NCBI GenBank assembly: GCA_035546855.1 | Contig: DASZVY010000040.1 | Location: forward strand, 1 to 64,000 | Source: Nitrobacter sp035546855 | GTDB lineage: Bacteria; Pseudomonadota; Alphaproteobacteria; Rhizobiales; Xanthobacteraceae | Length of the DNA: 64,000 nt | Reading direction: 5' to 3' | Shown: one piece after another, positions 26,535-35,964 of the stretch | Layout of the letters: the number at the start of each line of letters is the position of its first letter | Position numbering within the stretch: the stretch's first letter is position 1 | Position numbers and translations under genes: made by a program | The notes under the pieces: model-generated | What the model saw: only the letters and a program-made list of their open reading frames with translations | Database searches by the model: none | Told to the model about the DNA's origin: nothing

Positions 26535-28016
26535 TCAGGCGAGAGCGCGCGAGGCCTCCTTGACCTTCCGGGTCGCGACATCCACCGACTGGGTGACGTT
26601 GGCGATCTCACCCATGTTGGCGGTGATGTCGGCCACGCCCTTGGCCGCGACCTGCATGTTGGATGAGATGCTCTGGGTCACCGAGGCCTGCTCCTCCACG
26701 GAGGCGGCGATGGCGGCCGAAATCTCGTTGACGCGCGAAATCGTCTGGGTGATGGCCTCGATCGCGCCGACGGCGCCGCTGGTGGTATTCTGCACCTCCG
26801 CGACCTGGCCGCTGATTTCGTCGGTCGCCTTGGCGGTCTGCGACGCCAGGCTCTTCACTTCGGACGCGACGACCGCGAAACCCCGCCCCGCCTCACCCGC
26901 CCGCGCCGCCTCGATGGTGGCGTTGAGGGCCAGCAGATTGGTCTGTTCGGCGATGCTGTTGATGAGCTTCACGACATCGCCGATCTTCTGCGCGGCGGCC
27001 GCAAGCCCGGAAACAATGGCGCTGGTGTCGTTGGCCTGCGTCACCGCCTGCTGGGAGATCAAGAGCGCATCGGCCGCCTGGCGGCTGATCTCGCCGACCG
27101 AGGCCGCGAGTTCCTCCGCGCCGGCGGCGACGGCCTGCATGTTGGACGACGCCTGGGTGGAGGCTCCCGCCGCCGACGTCACGCGCTCGGAGGTTGCCGC
27201 GACGGATTGGGTGATCTGCCCGAGATCCGCATCGATGGATTTCTGCACCTCCGCGCGACGCATCCGGTCCTCGACCTGAGCCGTGATGTCGGTCGCAAAC
27301 TTGACCACCTTCATGATCGCGCCGTCGGCATCGTGGATCGGGTTGTAGGACGCCTGTATCCAGACGGCGCGGCCGTTCTTGCCGAGACGCTTGTACTCGG
27401 CGGCCTGATATTCACCCCGCCGCAAAGCCTCCCAGAACGCGTGATAGGCTGCGCTTTGACGCTCCTCAGGAACGACGAACATCCGGTGGTGCTGTCCCTT
27501 GATCTCGTCGAGCCGATAGCCCAGCACTTTGAGGAAATTATCGTTGGCCGTGATGATCGTGCCGTCGAGGTTGAACTCGATCACCGCCTGCGACTTATGG
27601 ATGGCCTTGAGCTGCCCCTCGTAATCGGCGTTCCTCAGCTTCCGCTCAGTAATGTCGGTCGCGAACTTCACGACCTTGAACGGCTTGCCGCTGCGGGTCA
27701 GGAGCGGATTGTAGGAGGCCTGGATCCAGATTGGCTTGCCGCCCTTGGCGAGCCGCTTGAATTCGGCTGTCTGATATTCGCCGCGACGCAGCGCATCCCA
27801 GAATGCGCGATATTCGGCGCTGTCGCGGCGATCCGCATCGACGAACATGCTGTGGTGCTTGCCCCGGATTTCCTCCAGCGTGTAGCCCATCACGTTGAGA
27901 AGATTCGGATTGGCCGTGATGATCGTGCCGTCGAGGTCGAATTCGATGATCGCCTGCGACTTGTTCAGCGCCTCGAGTTTGGCGCTGGCGTCGTGCGATG
28001 CCGTCAGAAAGCCCAT
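26535..28016 (-). CDS. Cytosolic chemoreceptor with two PAS domains
   Basis: The 493-residue protein has no transmembrane segment. Two PAS domains (about residues 15-130 and 137-255) are near-duplicates: each begins with a SQAIIEFDLDGTIITAN- or SQAVIEFNLDGTIITAN-like strand and ends with KVVKFATDIT. The remaining half is a methyl-accepting signalling domain with the hairpin tip INSIAEQTNLLALNATIEAA and RAGEAGRGFAVVASEVKSLA. It should sense an internal cue such as redox state or a small ligand and signal through CheW/CheA. The PAS repeats resemble those of Aer-like soluble receptors, but cofactor type cannot be read. It is the only receptor gene in the window and lies 10 kb from the che operon. 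Confidence 0.92.
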   Translation of the reverse strand: MGFLTASHDASAKLEALNKSQAIIEFDLDGTIITANPNLLNVMGYTLEEIRGKHHSMFVDADRRDSAEYRAFWDALRRGEYQTAEFKRLAKGGKPIWIQASYNPLLTRSGKPFKVVKFATDITERKLRNADYEGQLKAIHKSQAVIEFNLDGTIITANDNFLKVLGYRLDEIKGQHHRMFVVPEERQSAAYHAFWEALRRGEYQAAEYKRLGKNGRAVWIQASYNPIHDADGAIMKVVKFATDITAQVEDRMRRAEVQKSIDADLGQITQSVAATSERVTSAAGASTQASSNMQAVAAGAEELAASVGEISRQAADALLISQQAVTQANDTSAIVSGLAAAAQKIGDVVKLINSIAEQTNLLALNATIEAARAGEAGRGFAVVASEVKSLASQTAKATDEISGQVAEVQNTTSGAVGAIEAITQTISRVNEISAAIAASVEEQASVTQSISSNMQVAAKGVADITANMGEIANVTQSVDVATRKVKEASRALA

Positions 28017-28310
28017 GTAATTTCCCCAAATTCCGCTGAATTCCCAAAAAGCCTCCCCGCGAACGACAGTGGTCCCAATTGATTAAACAACTTCTACGAG
28101 CATAACCGCCTGAGTGTTCCTACCGATGAAATCCGGATTTTCGGTGCATTGCTGCCGGTTTTCCGCGGCTGGCCGCAAAATCAGCAGTTCTCCGGGCCAA
28201 CGCGACGCACAGGGATCACGCTGCATCCCATTGCCCAACTGCGCGCAAAAGGATGTAATTCGGTCCGCGACCGGCCCCTCATAACATGCCGGCGACCGGA
28301 GAGACGTACC

Positions 28311-29582
28311 ATGCACGGCACCCTCGACCAGCCAACCCACACGGATCTGGCTGCGGCACGCGATCAGGCCTATGCCACGCCGCTGGACGATTTCGATCCC
28401 GGTCATCCGGAGCTGTTCCGCAGCGATACCTTCTGGCCCTATTTCGACCGGCTGCGGAAGGAAGCGCCGGTGCACTACTGCAGGGACAGCATGTTCGGGC
28501 CGTACTGGTCGATCACCAAATACAACGACATCATGGAGATCGAGACCAACCACGCAGTCTTCTCCTCGGCATCCGCGCTTGGCGGCATCACCATCCGCGA
28601 CATCCCGCCAGACCTGCGTCGTGAAAGCTTCATCGCCATGGACCAGCCGCGCCACGGTCCGCAGCGCAAGACGGTCGCACCGATGTTCACGCCGACGCAT
28701 CTCGACCAGCTCGCCATCAGCATTCGCGAGCGCTCCGCGGAATGCCTCGACAACCTGCCGAAGAACGAGGTGTTCGACTGGGTCGACCGCGTGTCGATCG
28801 AATTGACCACGCAGATGCTCGCGGTGCTGTTCGATTTTCCCTGGGAGGATCGCCGCAAGCTGACGCGCTGGTCCGACGTCGCCACCACCATTCCCGGTCC
28901 CGGCGGGGTCGTGGCCTCCGAAGACGAACGGCAAACCGAACTGACCGAATGCGCGGCGTACTTCAGCCGGCTGTGGAAGGAGCGCATCAACCAGCCGCCG
29001 AAAAGCGACTTGCTGTCGATGATGGCTCATTCGGACGCGACACGCGACATGGACCCGAAGAACTTCCTCGGCAACCTGATCCTGCTGATCGTCGGCGGCA
29101 ACGATACCACCCGCAACACCATGTCCGGCAGCATCTACGCGCTGAGCAGGAATCCGGATCAGTATCGCAAGCTGCGCGGCAATCCTGCGCTGCTGGAAAG
29201 TTTCGTCTCGGAGGTGATCCGCTGGCAGACGCCGCTCGCCCACATGCGCCGCACCGCGCTCGAGGATATCGAATTCCGCGGCAAGCAGATCCGGCAAGGT
29301 GACAAGGTGGTGATGTGGTACGTCTCGGGCAACCGCGACGAGGACGTCATCGAGCGCCCCTACGATTTCATCATCGACCGCGCGCGGCCGCGCACGCATC
29401 TCTCCTTCGGTTTCGGCATTCACCGCTGCGTGGGCCTGCGGCTCGCCGAACTGCAACTCAGGATCATCTGGGAAGAGATCCTCAAGCGCTTCGACGAGAT
29501 CGACGTGGTCGACGAGCCGAAGCGGGTGTATTCCAGCTTCGTCAAGGGTTACGAGACGCTGCCGGTACGCATCCCGGCCTGA
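28311..29582 (+). CDS. Cytochrome P450, CYP153-like (first of tandem pair)
   Basis: This soluble bacterial P450 of 423 residues should hydroxylate a hydrophobic substrate using electrons from a ferredoxin and reductase. The I-helix oxygen-binding motif is VGGNDTTRNTM, the K-helix ExxR pair lies in SEVIRWQTPLAHMRRT, and the haem ligand is Cys373 in FGFGIHRCVG. GGNDTTRN and the HLSFGFGIHRC context are typical of CYP153 alkane/terpene hydroxylases. The ATG at 28311 has CGGAGAG upstream. The next gene, 15 bp on, is a paralogue about two-thirds to three-quarters identical by eye. No ferredoxin gene is adjacent. Confidence 0.9.
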   Translation: MHGTLDQPTHTDLAAARDQAYATPLDDFDPGHPELFRSDTFWPYFDRLRKEAPVHYCRDSMFGPYWSITKYNDIMEIETNHAVFSSASALGGITIRDIPPDLRRESFIAMDQPRHGPQRKTVAPMFTPTHLDQLAISIRERSAECLDNLPKNEVFDWVDRVSIELTTQMLAVLFDFPWEDRRKLTRWSDVATTIPGPGGVVASEDERQTELTECAAYFSRLWKERINQPPKSDLLSMMAHSDATRDMDPKNFLGNLILLIVGGNDTTRNTMSGSIYALSRNPDQYRKLRGNPALLESFVSEVIRWQTPLAHMRRTALEDIEFRGKQIRQGDKVVMWYVSGNRDEDVIERPYDFIIDRARPRTHLSFGFGIHRCVGLRLAELQLRIIWEEILKRFDEIDVVDEPKRVYSSFVKGYETLPVRIPA

Positions 29583-29597
29583 CAGGGTTCGACAACG

Positions 29598-30869
29598 ATG
29601 AATATCCAGACGAAAATCGCGGCCGACAAGCAAGCCCTTCAGCGCGCGGCGCGCGAGGAAGCCTATGCGACGCCGCTGAAGGACTTTCATCCGGGCGCGC
29701 CGCGGCTGTTCCAGAACGACACGCTGTGGCCTTATTTCGAGCGGCTGCGCAAGGAAGAGCCGGTGCACTACTGCACCAACGCGCCGATCGAACCGTACTG
29801 GTCAGTGACCAAATACAACGACATCATGCATGTCGACACCAACGCCGCGATCTTTTCCTCCGACGTCAGGCACGGCGGCATCATGATCCGCGACGTCGCG
29901 GAGGGTTACGACTGGCCGAGTTTCATCGCCATGGACGAGCCGCGCCACGCGCCGCAGCGCAAGACCGTCGCGCCGATGTTCACGCCGAAACATCTCGACG
30001 AGCTCGCGGTGCTGATCCGCCAGCGTGTGCGCAAGGTGCTCGACGGCCTGCCGCGCAACGAAACCTTCAATTTCGTCGAGCGCGTCTCGATCGAACTGAC
30101 CACGCAGATGCTGGCGACGCTGTTCGATTTCCCCTTCGAGGAACGCTACAAGCTGACGCGCTGGTCGGACGTCTCCACCGCCCTGCCCAAGAGCGGCATC
30201 GTCTCGTCCGAGGAGGAACGCCGCCGCGAACTCGGCGAGTGCCGCGACTATTTCGAGAAATTGTGGAACGAGCGCGTCAATTCGGAGCCGCGCAACGACC
30301 TGCTCTCCATGATGGCGCACAGCGACGCCACCCGTTTCATGGACGGCGACAACCTGATGGGCAACCTCATCCTGCTCATCGTCGGCGGCAACGACACCAC
30401 TCGCAACACCATGACCGGCTCGGTGCTGGCGCTGAATGAAAATCCCGAGCAATTCGACAAGCTGCGCGCCAATCCCGCGCTGATCGACAGCATGGTGCCC
30501 GAAGTAATCCGCTGGCAGACGCCGCTGGCGCACATGCGCCGCACCGCGCTTCAGGACACGGAGGTCGGCGGCAAGACCATCAGGAAAGGCGACCGCGTGG
30601 TGATGTGGTATGTCTCGGGCAACCGCGACGAAGAGGTCATCGAGAACCCGAACGACTTCATCATCGACCGTGCCCGGCCGCGCACGCACCTCTCGTTCGG
30701 CTTCGGCATCCATCGTTGCGTCGGCATGCGGCTCGCCGAGCTGCAGCTCCGCATCGTGTGGGAGGAAATGCTGGGCCGCTTTGACAAAATCGAGGTTGTC
30801 GGCGAGCCGAAGCGGGTCTATTCGAGCTTCGTCAAGGGCTATGAGTCCCTGCCCGTTCGAATTTCCTGA
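29598..30869 (+). CDS. Cytochrome P450, CYP153-like (second of tandem pair)
   Basis: Also 423 residues, with the same motifs as its upstream neighbour: VGGNDTTRNTM in the I-helix, PEVIRWQTPLAHMRRT in the K-helix and Cys374 in FGFGIHRCVGMRLAE as haem ligand. Differences cluster in the N-terminal substrate-access region (about residues 60-110), where the first copy has FSSASALGGITIRD and this one FSSDVRHGGIMIRD, suggesting altered substrate range after duplication. The 15-bp gap indicates one transcript. An acyl-CoA dehydrogenase begins 37 bp downstream. Confidence 0.9.
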   Translation: MNIQTKIAADKQALQRAAREEAYATPLKDFHPGAPRLFQNDTLWPYFERLRKEEPVHYCTNAPIEPYWSVTKYNDIMHVDTNAAIFSSDVRHGGIMIRDVAEGYDWPSFIAMDEPRHAPQRKTVAPMFTPKHLDELAVLIRQRVRKVLDGLPRNETFNFVERVSIELTTQMLATLFDFPFEERYKLTRWSDVSTALPKSGIVSSEEERRRELGECRDYFEKLWNERVNSEPRNDLLSMMAHSDATRFMDGDNLMGNLILLIVGGNDTTRNTMTGSVLALNENPEQFDKLRANPALIDSMVPEVIRWQTPLAHMRRTALQDTEVGGKTIRKGDRVVMWYVSGNRDEEVIENPNDFIIDRARPRTHLSFGFGIHRCVGMRLAELQLRIVWEEMLGRFDKIEVVGEPKRVYSSFVKGYESLPVRIS

Positions 30870-30906
30870 CAAACAAATACCCAGACAAAGAAAGCATTCT
30901 TCCTCG

Positions 30907-32079
30907 ATGACCGACCACGCCACGGACCCCGATCCGTATCATGACATCCGCGACGCGGTGGCGAAGCTGTGTGCGCAGTTTCCGGGCGAATACTGGCGCA
31001 AGCTCGATCGCGAGATGGCCTATCCGTCCGCCTTCGTCGATGCGCTGACGCAGGCCGGCTACCTCTCGGTGCTGATCCCCGAGGAATATGGCGGCGCGGG
31101 GCTGAAGCTGTCCGCCGGCGCGGCGATCCTCGAGGAGATCCACAAGAACGGCTGCAACGCCGGCGCCTGCCACGCCCAGATGTACACGATGGGCACGCTG
31201 CTGCGCCACGGCAGCGCGGAGCAGAAGGCGAAATGGCTGCCGAAGATCGCGAGCGGCGAATTGCGGCTGCAGGCGTTCGGCGTCACCGAGCCGACCAGCG
31301 GCACCGACACCTCCTCTCTGAAGACCACGGCCAAGCGCGACGGCAACGACGGCTATGTGGTCAACGGCCAGAAGATCTGGACCAGCCGCGCCGAATATTC
31401 CGACCTGATGATCCTGCTGGCGCGCACCACGCCGAAGGAGGAGGCGAGGAAGCGCACCGACGGCCTGTCGGTGTTCCTGGTCGACATGCGCGAAGCGAAG
31501 GGGCACGGGCTCACCATCCGCCCGATCCGCACCATGATGAATCACTCGACCACGGAAGTCTTCTTCACCGACATGAAGGTGCCGGCCGAGAACCTGATCG
31601 GCGAGGAAGGCAAGGGGTTTCGCTACATCCTGTCCGGCATGAACGCCGAGCGCATCCTGATCGCTTCGGAATGCATCGGCGACGCCAAGTGGTTCATCAG
31701 GAAGGCGTCGGACTATGCCAAGGAGCGCGCCGTGTTCGGCCGCCCGATCGGCCAGAATCAGGGCATCCAGTTCCCGATCGCCAAGGCCTATGCGTCGATG
31801 CGCGCCGCCGAGTTGATGGTGCACGAGGCCGCGCGCAAATACGAAGCAGGACTGGACTGCGGGGCCGAGGCCAACATGGCCAAGATGCTGGCGGCGGATG
31901 CCTCATGGGAAGCGGCCAATGCCGCGATCCAGACCCATGGCGGCTTCGGCTTCGCCGAGGAGTACGACGTCGAGCGCAAGTTCCGCGAGACTCGCCTCTA
32001 TCAGGTCGCGCCGATCTCCACCAACCTGGTGCTGTCCTTCATCGCCGAGCATGTGCTCGGCATGCCGCGTTCCTATTGA
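30907..32079 (+). CDS. Acyl-CoA dehydrogenase
   Basis: This FAD enzyme of 390 residues has IPEEYGGAGLKLS, the FAD loop AFGVTEPTSGTDTSSL, KIWTSRAEYSDLMILLAR and the C-terminal IQTHGGFGFAEEYDVER. The usual YEGT catalytic segment near the end is replaced by LYQVAPISTN, which lacks Glu. Instead a Glu (Glu248) occurs in GMNAERILIASE, the position used by isovaleryl- and long-chain-type enzymes. The ATG at 30907 follows AAGCATTCTTCCTCG, a poor ribosome site, so translation may be coupled to the P450 gene. Substrate is unknown; context points to the acid formed in this cluster. Confidence 0.9.
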   Translation: MTDHATDPDPYHDIRDAVAKLCAQFPGEYWRKLDREMAYPSAFVDALTQAGYLSVLIPEEYGGAGLKLSAGAAILEEIHKNGCNAGACHAQMYTMGTLLRHGSAEQKAKWLPKIASGELRLQAFGVTEPTSGTDTSSLKTTAKRDGNDGYVVNGQKIWTSRAEYSDLMILLARTTPKEEARKRTDGLSVFLVDMREAKGHGLTIRPIRTMMNHSTTEVFFTDMKVPAENLIGEEGKGFRYILSGMNAERILIASECIGDAKWFIRKASDYAKERAVFGRPIGQNQGIQFPIAKAYASMRAAELMVHEAARKYEAGLDCGAEANMAKMLAADASWEAANAAIQTHGGFGFAEEYDVERKFRETRLYQVAPISTNLVLSFIAEHVLGMPRSY

Positions 32080-32106
32080 GAGTGCGGTGATGACTCTCGC
32101 CCTGGC

Positions 32107-32224
32107 CGTCATTGCGAGTTCGCGACAAAATTGGCTCTTGCCATTTTTGTGCACAGCGAAGCAATCCGGAAGCCGGTGGGAGAGAGCTAGATTGCTTCGT
32201 CGGCTTCGTCTCCTCGCAATGACG
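32107..32224. repeat. Intergenic palindrome family 3, copy B with nested hairpin insertion
   Basis: The outer arms CGTCATTGCGAG and CTCGCAATGACG and the inner AGCGAAGCAATCC are as in the copy at 24966. Between them, about 36 bp (32119-32154) replace three bases of that copy. The extra piece is itself a hairpin: ACAAAA-TTGGC pairs with GCCAT-TTTTGT around TCTT. It occupies the gap between the acyl-CoA dehydrogenase and the CoA-transferase. Confidence 0.88.
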
Positions 32225-32249
32225 ACGCCAATTCATCTTAGAGAATGCC

Positions 32250-33377
32250 ATGCTCCCGCTTGAAGGTCTGACCGTCATCGCCGTCGAACAGGCGGTCGCC
32301 GCACCGTTCTGCAGTTCCCGCCTCGCCGACGCCGGCGCACACGTCATCAAGGTCGAGCGTCCCGAGGGCGATTTCGCCCGCGGCTACGACAGAGCCGCGA
32401 AGGGTCAGAGCAGCTATTTCGTCTGGCTCAACCGCGGCAAGGACTCCATCGTCATCGATTTGATGACGCAGGAAGGACGGCAGACGCTCGAGGGCCTGAT
32501 CGCCAAGGCCGACGTGCTGCTGCAAAATCTGAAGCCGGGATCGATGGACAAACTCGGCTTTACGCGCGAACGGCTGATGAAGGATTATCCGCGCCTGATC
32601 TGCTGCACCATCTCCGGCTACGGCGACAGCGGCCCGTATGCCGAGCGCAAGGCCTACGACCTCTTGATCCAGGCCGAGAGCGGCCTCGCCTCGATCACCG
32701 GCGGCCCCGAAAGCGCGTCGCGCGTCGGCATGTCGATCGTCGATGTGGCTACGGGAGCCACGGCGCATGCCGCGATCCTCGAGGCGCTGATCGGCCGCTC
32801 GCGAACCGGCAAGGGCGCGGACATCCGCATCTCCATGTTCGACGTGATGGCGGACTGGCTGACCGTGCCGCTGCTCAATGCCGAGGACGGCAAGCCGCCG
32901 CAGCGGATGGGCCTCGCCCATCCCTCGATCGCACCCTACGGCGTGTTCTGCTCGAAGGACGGCAAGGATATTCTGATCTCGATCCAGAGCGAGCGCGAAT
33001 GGAAGAAACTCTGCGCCGAGGTGCTGGGCCAGCCCGAGTTGCCCAACGACCCGCGCTTCGCCAACATGGTCGAGCGGGTACAAAACCGCCAGCTCACCGA
33101 CAAGGTCGTCGGCGACAGCTTTGGATCGATGACCCGCGACGAGTTGCTGAAGCGGCTCGACGACGCCGACATCGCCTTCGCCGAGGTCAACACCATGGCG
33201 GACCTCGCGACACATCCGCATCTGCGCCGCATTGCGGTCGACACGCCCAACGGAGTCGTCAACTATCCCGCGCCGGCAATGATCGTGGTCGGCCAGGACA
33301 GGCGCTACGGCGCGGTTCCGCCGATCGGCACCATCACCGCGGAGTCCGTCAGAACGTCCAAGGAAAGCACGTCATGA
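32250..33377 (+). CDS. CaiB/BaiF family CoA-transferase
   Basis: Family III CoA-transferases move CoA between carboxylic acids. The 375-residue protein has the N-terminal nucleotide-like fold (EQAVAAPFCSSRLADAGAHV; KVERPEGDFARGYD), the substrate segment VWLNRGKDSIVIDL, and the catalytic Asp137 in KAYDLLIQAESGLASITG. The last four bases overlap the next gene as ATGA, so transferase and hydratase are translationally coupled, a pairing seen in mesaconate/methylfumarate-type pathways. The acid activated is not known; position after the P450s and dehydrogenase suggests a hydroxylated or branched acid (inference). Confidence 0.9.
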   Translation: MLPLEGLTVIAVEQAVAAPFCSSRLADAGAHVIKVERPEGDFARGYDRAAKGQSSYFVWLNRGKDSIVIDLMTQEGRQTLEGLIAKADVLLQNLKPGSMDKLGFTRERLMKDYPRLICCTISGYGDSGPYAERKAYDLLIQAESGLASITGGPESASRVGMSIVDVATGATAHAAILEALIGRSRTGKGADIRISMFDVMADWLTVPLLNAEDGKPPQRMGLAHPSIAPYGVFCSKDGKDILISIQSEREWKKLCAEVLGQPELPNDPRFANMVERVQNRQLTDKVVGDSFGSMTRDELLKRLDDADIAFAEVNTMADLATHPHLRRIAVDTPNGVVNYPAPAMIVVGQDRRYGAVPPIGTITAESVRTSKESTS

Positions 33378-34228
33378 CCGAAAAGCTCGACCTCGATCAT
33401 CTGCGCCAGTGGATCGGCCGCACCGAGGACAAGACCGACGTGGTCACGGCCCATCTCGTGGCGGGCTTGCGCTCCGTGCTGTTCCTCGACGATGGCATCC
33501 CCAAGGAAGGAGACGCTGCTCCCTTCACCACGCATTGGTGCCTGACGGTGCCGGTGGTGCCGCTGTCGCAGGTCGGGCCCGACGGCCATCCCGTCCGCGG
33601 CGGCTTCCTGCCGCCGGTTCCCCTGCCCCGCCGGATGTGGGCGGGCGGCGAAATCCATTTCATCGAACCGCTGCGGGTCGGCGATACCGTGACGCGCCAC
33701 TCGACCGTCAAGGACGTGACGGTGAAGACCGGCAGCACCGGAACGCTCTGTTTCGTCTCGGTCGACCACGAGATCGCGACGAAACGCGGACCGGCGGTGC
33801 GCGAGCGGCATGACATCGTGTACCGGGACGTGCCCAAGGACGGCAAGAACGCGACGCCGGCCAAGCCCGCGCAGGCGCCCGCAGCCGCGCATCGCGAAAC
33901 GCACATGGCCGATCCGGTGCTGCTGTTCCGCTATTCGGCGGTGACCTTCAACAGCCACCGCATCCACTACGACCGCGACTATGTCACCAAGGAGGAAGGC
34001 TATCCCGGCCTGATCGTGCACGGTCCGTTGCAGGCCTCCTTGCTGGTCGAACTTGGCGCCAGGCTGCACAGCGGCAACGCGCCCAAAACCTTCACCTATC
34101 GCGGCCTGCAGCCGCTGTTCGACGGCAGCGAGTTCAGCGTCAATGCGAGCGCGACCGGCGACACCATGGAGCTGTGGACCGCGGACGCTACGGGCGCGCC
34201 GACCATGAAGGGCACGGCGGTCTGGTAG
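33374..34228 (+). CDS. HTD2-like hot-dog fold enoyl-CoA hydratase (mesaconyl-C4-CoA hydratase type)
   Basis: The 284-residue protein has a divergent N-terminal MaoC-like domain (residues 1-150) and a C-terminal hot-dog hydratase domain with the signature FNSHRIHYDRDYV, then GYPGLIVHGPLQASLLVE. This two-domain layout is that of mesaconyl-C4-CoA / 3-methylfumaryl-CoA hydratases and the HTD2 family. It should add water across an alpha,beta-unsaturated acyl-CoA made by the dehydrogenase or supplied by the CoA-transferase with which it overlaps. An AGGAAAG ribosome site lies inside the upstream gene. Confidence 0.85.
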   Translation: MTEKLDLDHLRQWIGRTEDKTDVVTAHLVAGLRSVLFLDDGIPKEGDAAPFTTHWCLTVPVVPLSQVGPDGHPVRGGFLPPVPLPRRMWAGGEIHFIEPLRVGDTVTRHSTVKDVTVKTGSTGTLCFVSVDHEIATKRGPAVRERHDIVYRDVPKDGKNATPAKPAQAPAAAHRETHMADPVLLFRYSAVTFNSHRIHYDRDYVTKEEGYPGLIVHGPLQASLLVELGARLHSGNAPKTFTYRGLQPLFDGSEFSVNASATGDTMELWTADATGAPTMKGTAVW

Positions 34229-34247
34229 TTCCGCGAAGGAGACGACG

Positions 34248-35869
<1,622 letters not shown>

Positions 35870-35873
<4 letters not shown>

Positions 35874-35939
35874 TGTGGTAGTTCAGAAGTTCGCTACGGA
35901 GAACGCTGAACAAGGCGAACTTCGGCTTCGGGACACTGG
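35870..35939 (+). repeat. Single-hairpin intergenic repeat, copy C
   Basis: CTAGTGT (35870-35876) pairs with ACACTGG (35933-35939), and GAAGTTCGC (35886-35894) with GCGAACTTC (35915-35923). This is the first hairpin of the double-hairpin family seen at 20080 and 23206. Its leading TAG (35871-35873) is the stop codon of the ThDP gene. Confidence 0.8.
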
Positions 35940-35964
35940 ATCCGGACAACAAGGGTCGCTCGCC

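Noticed and set aside
25045..27279. A 744-codon open frame antisense to ivd and the chemoreceptor
   Set aside because: It spans two real minus-strand genes and an intergenic repeat, which no true gene would do.
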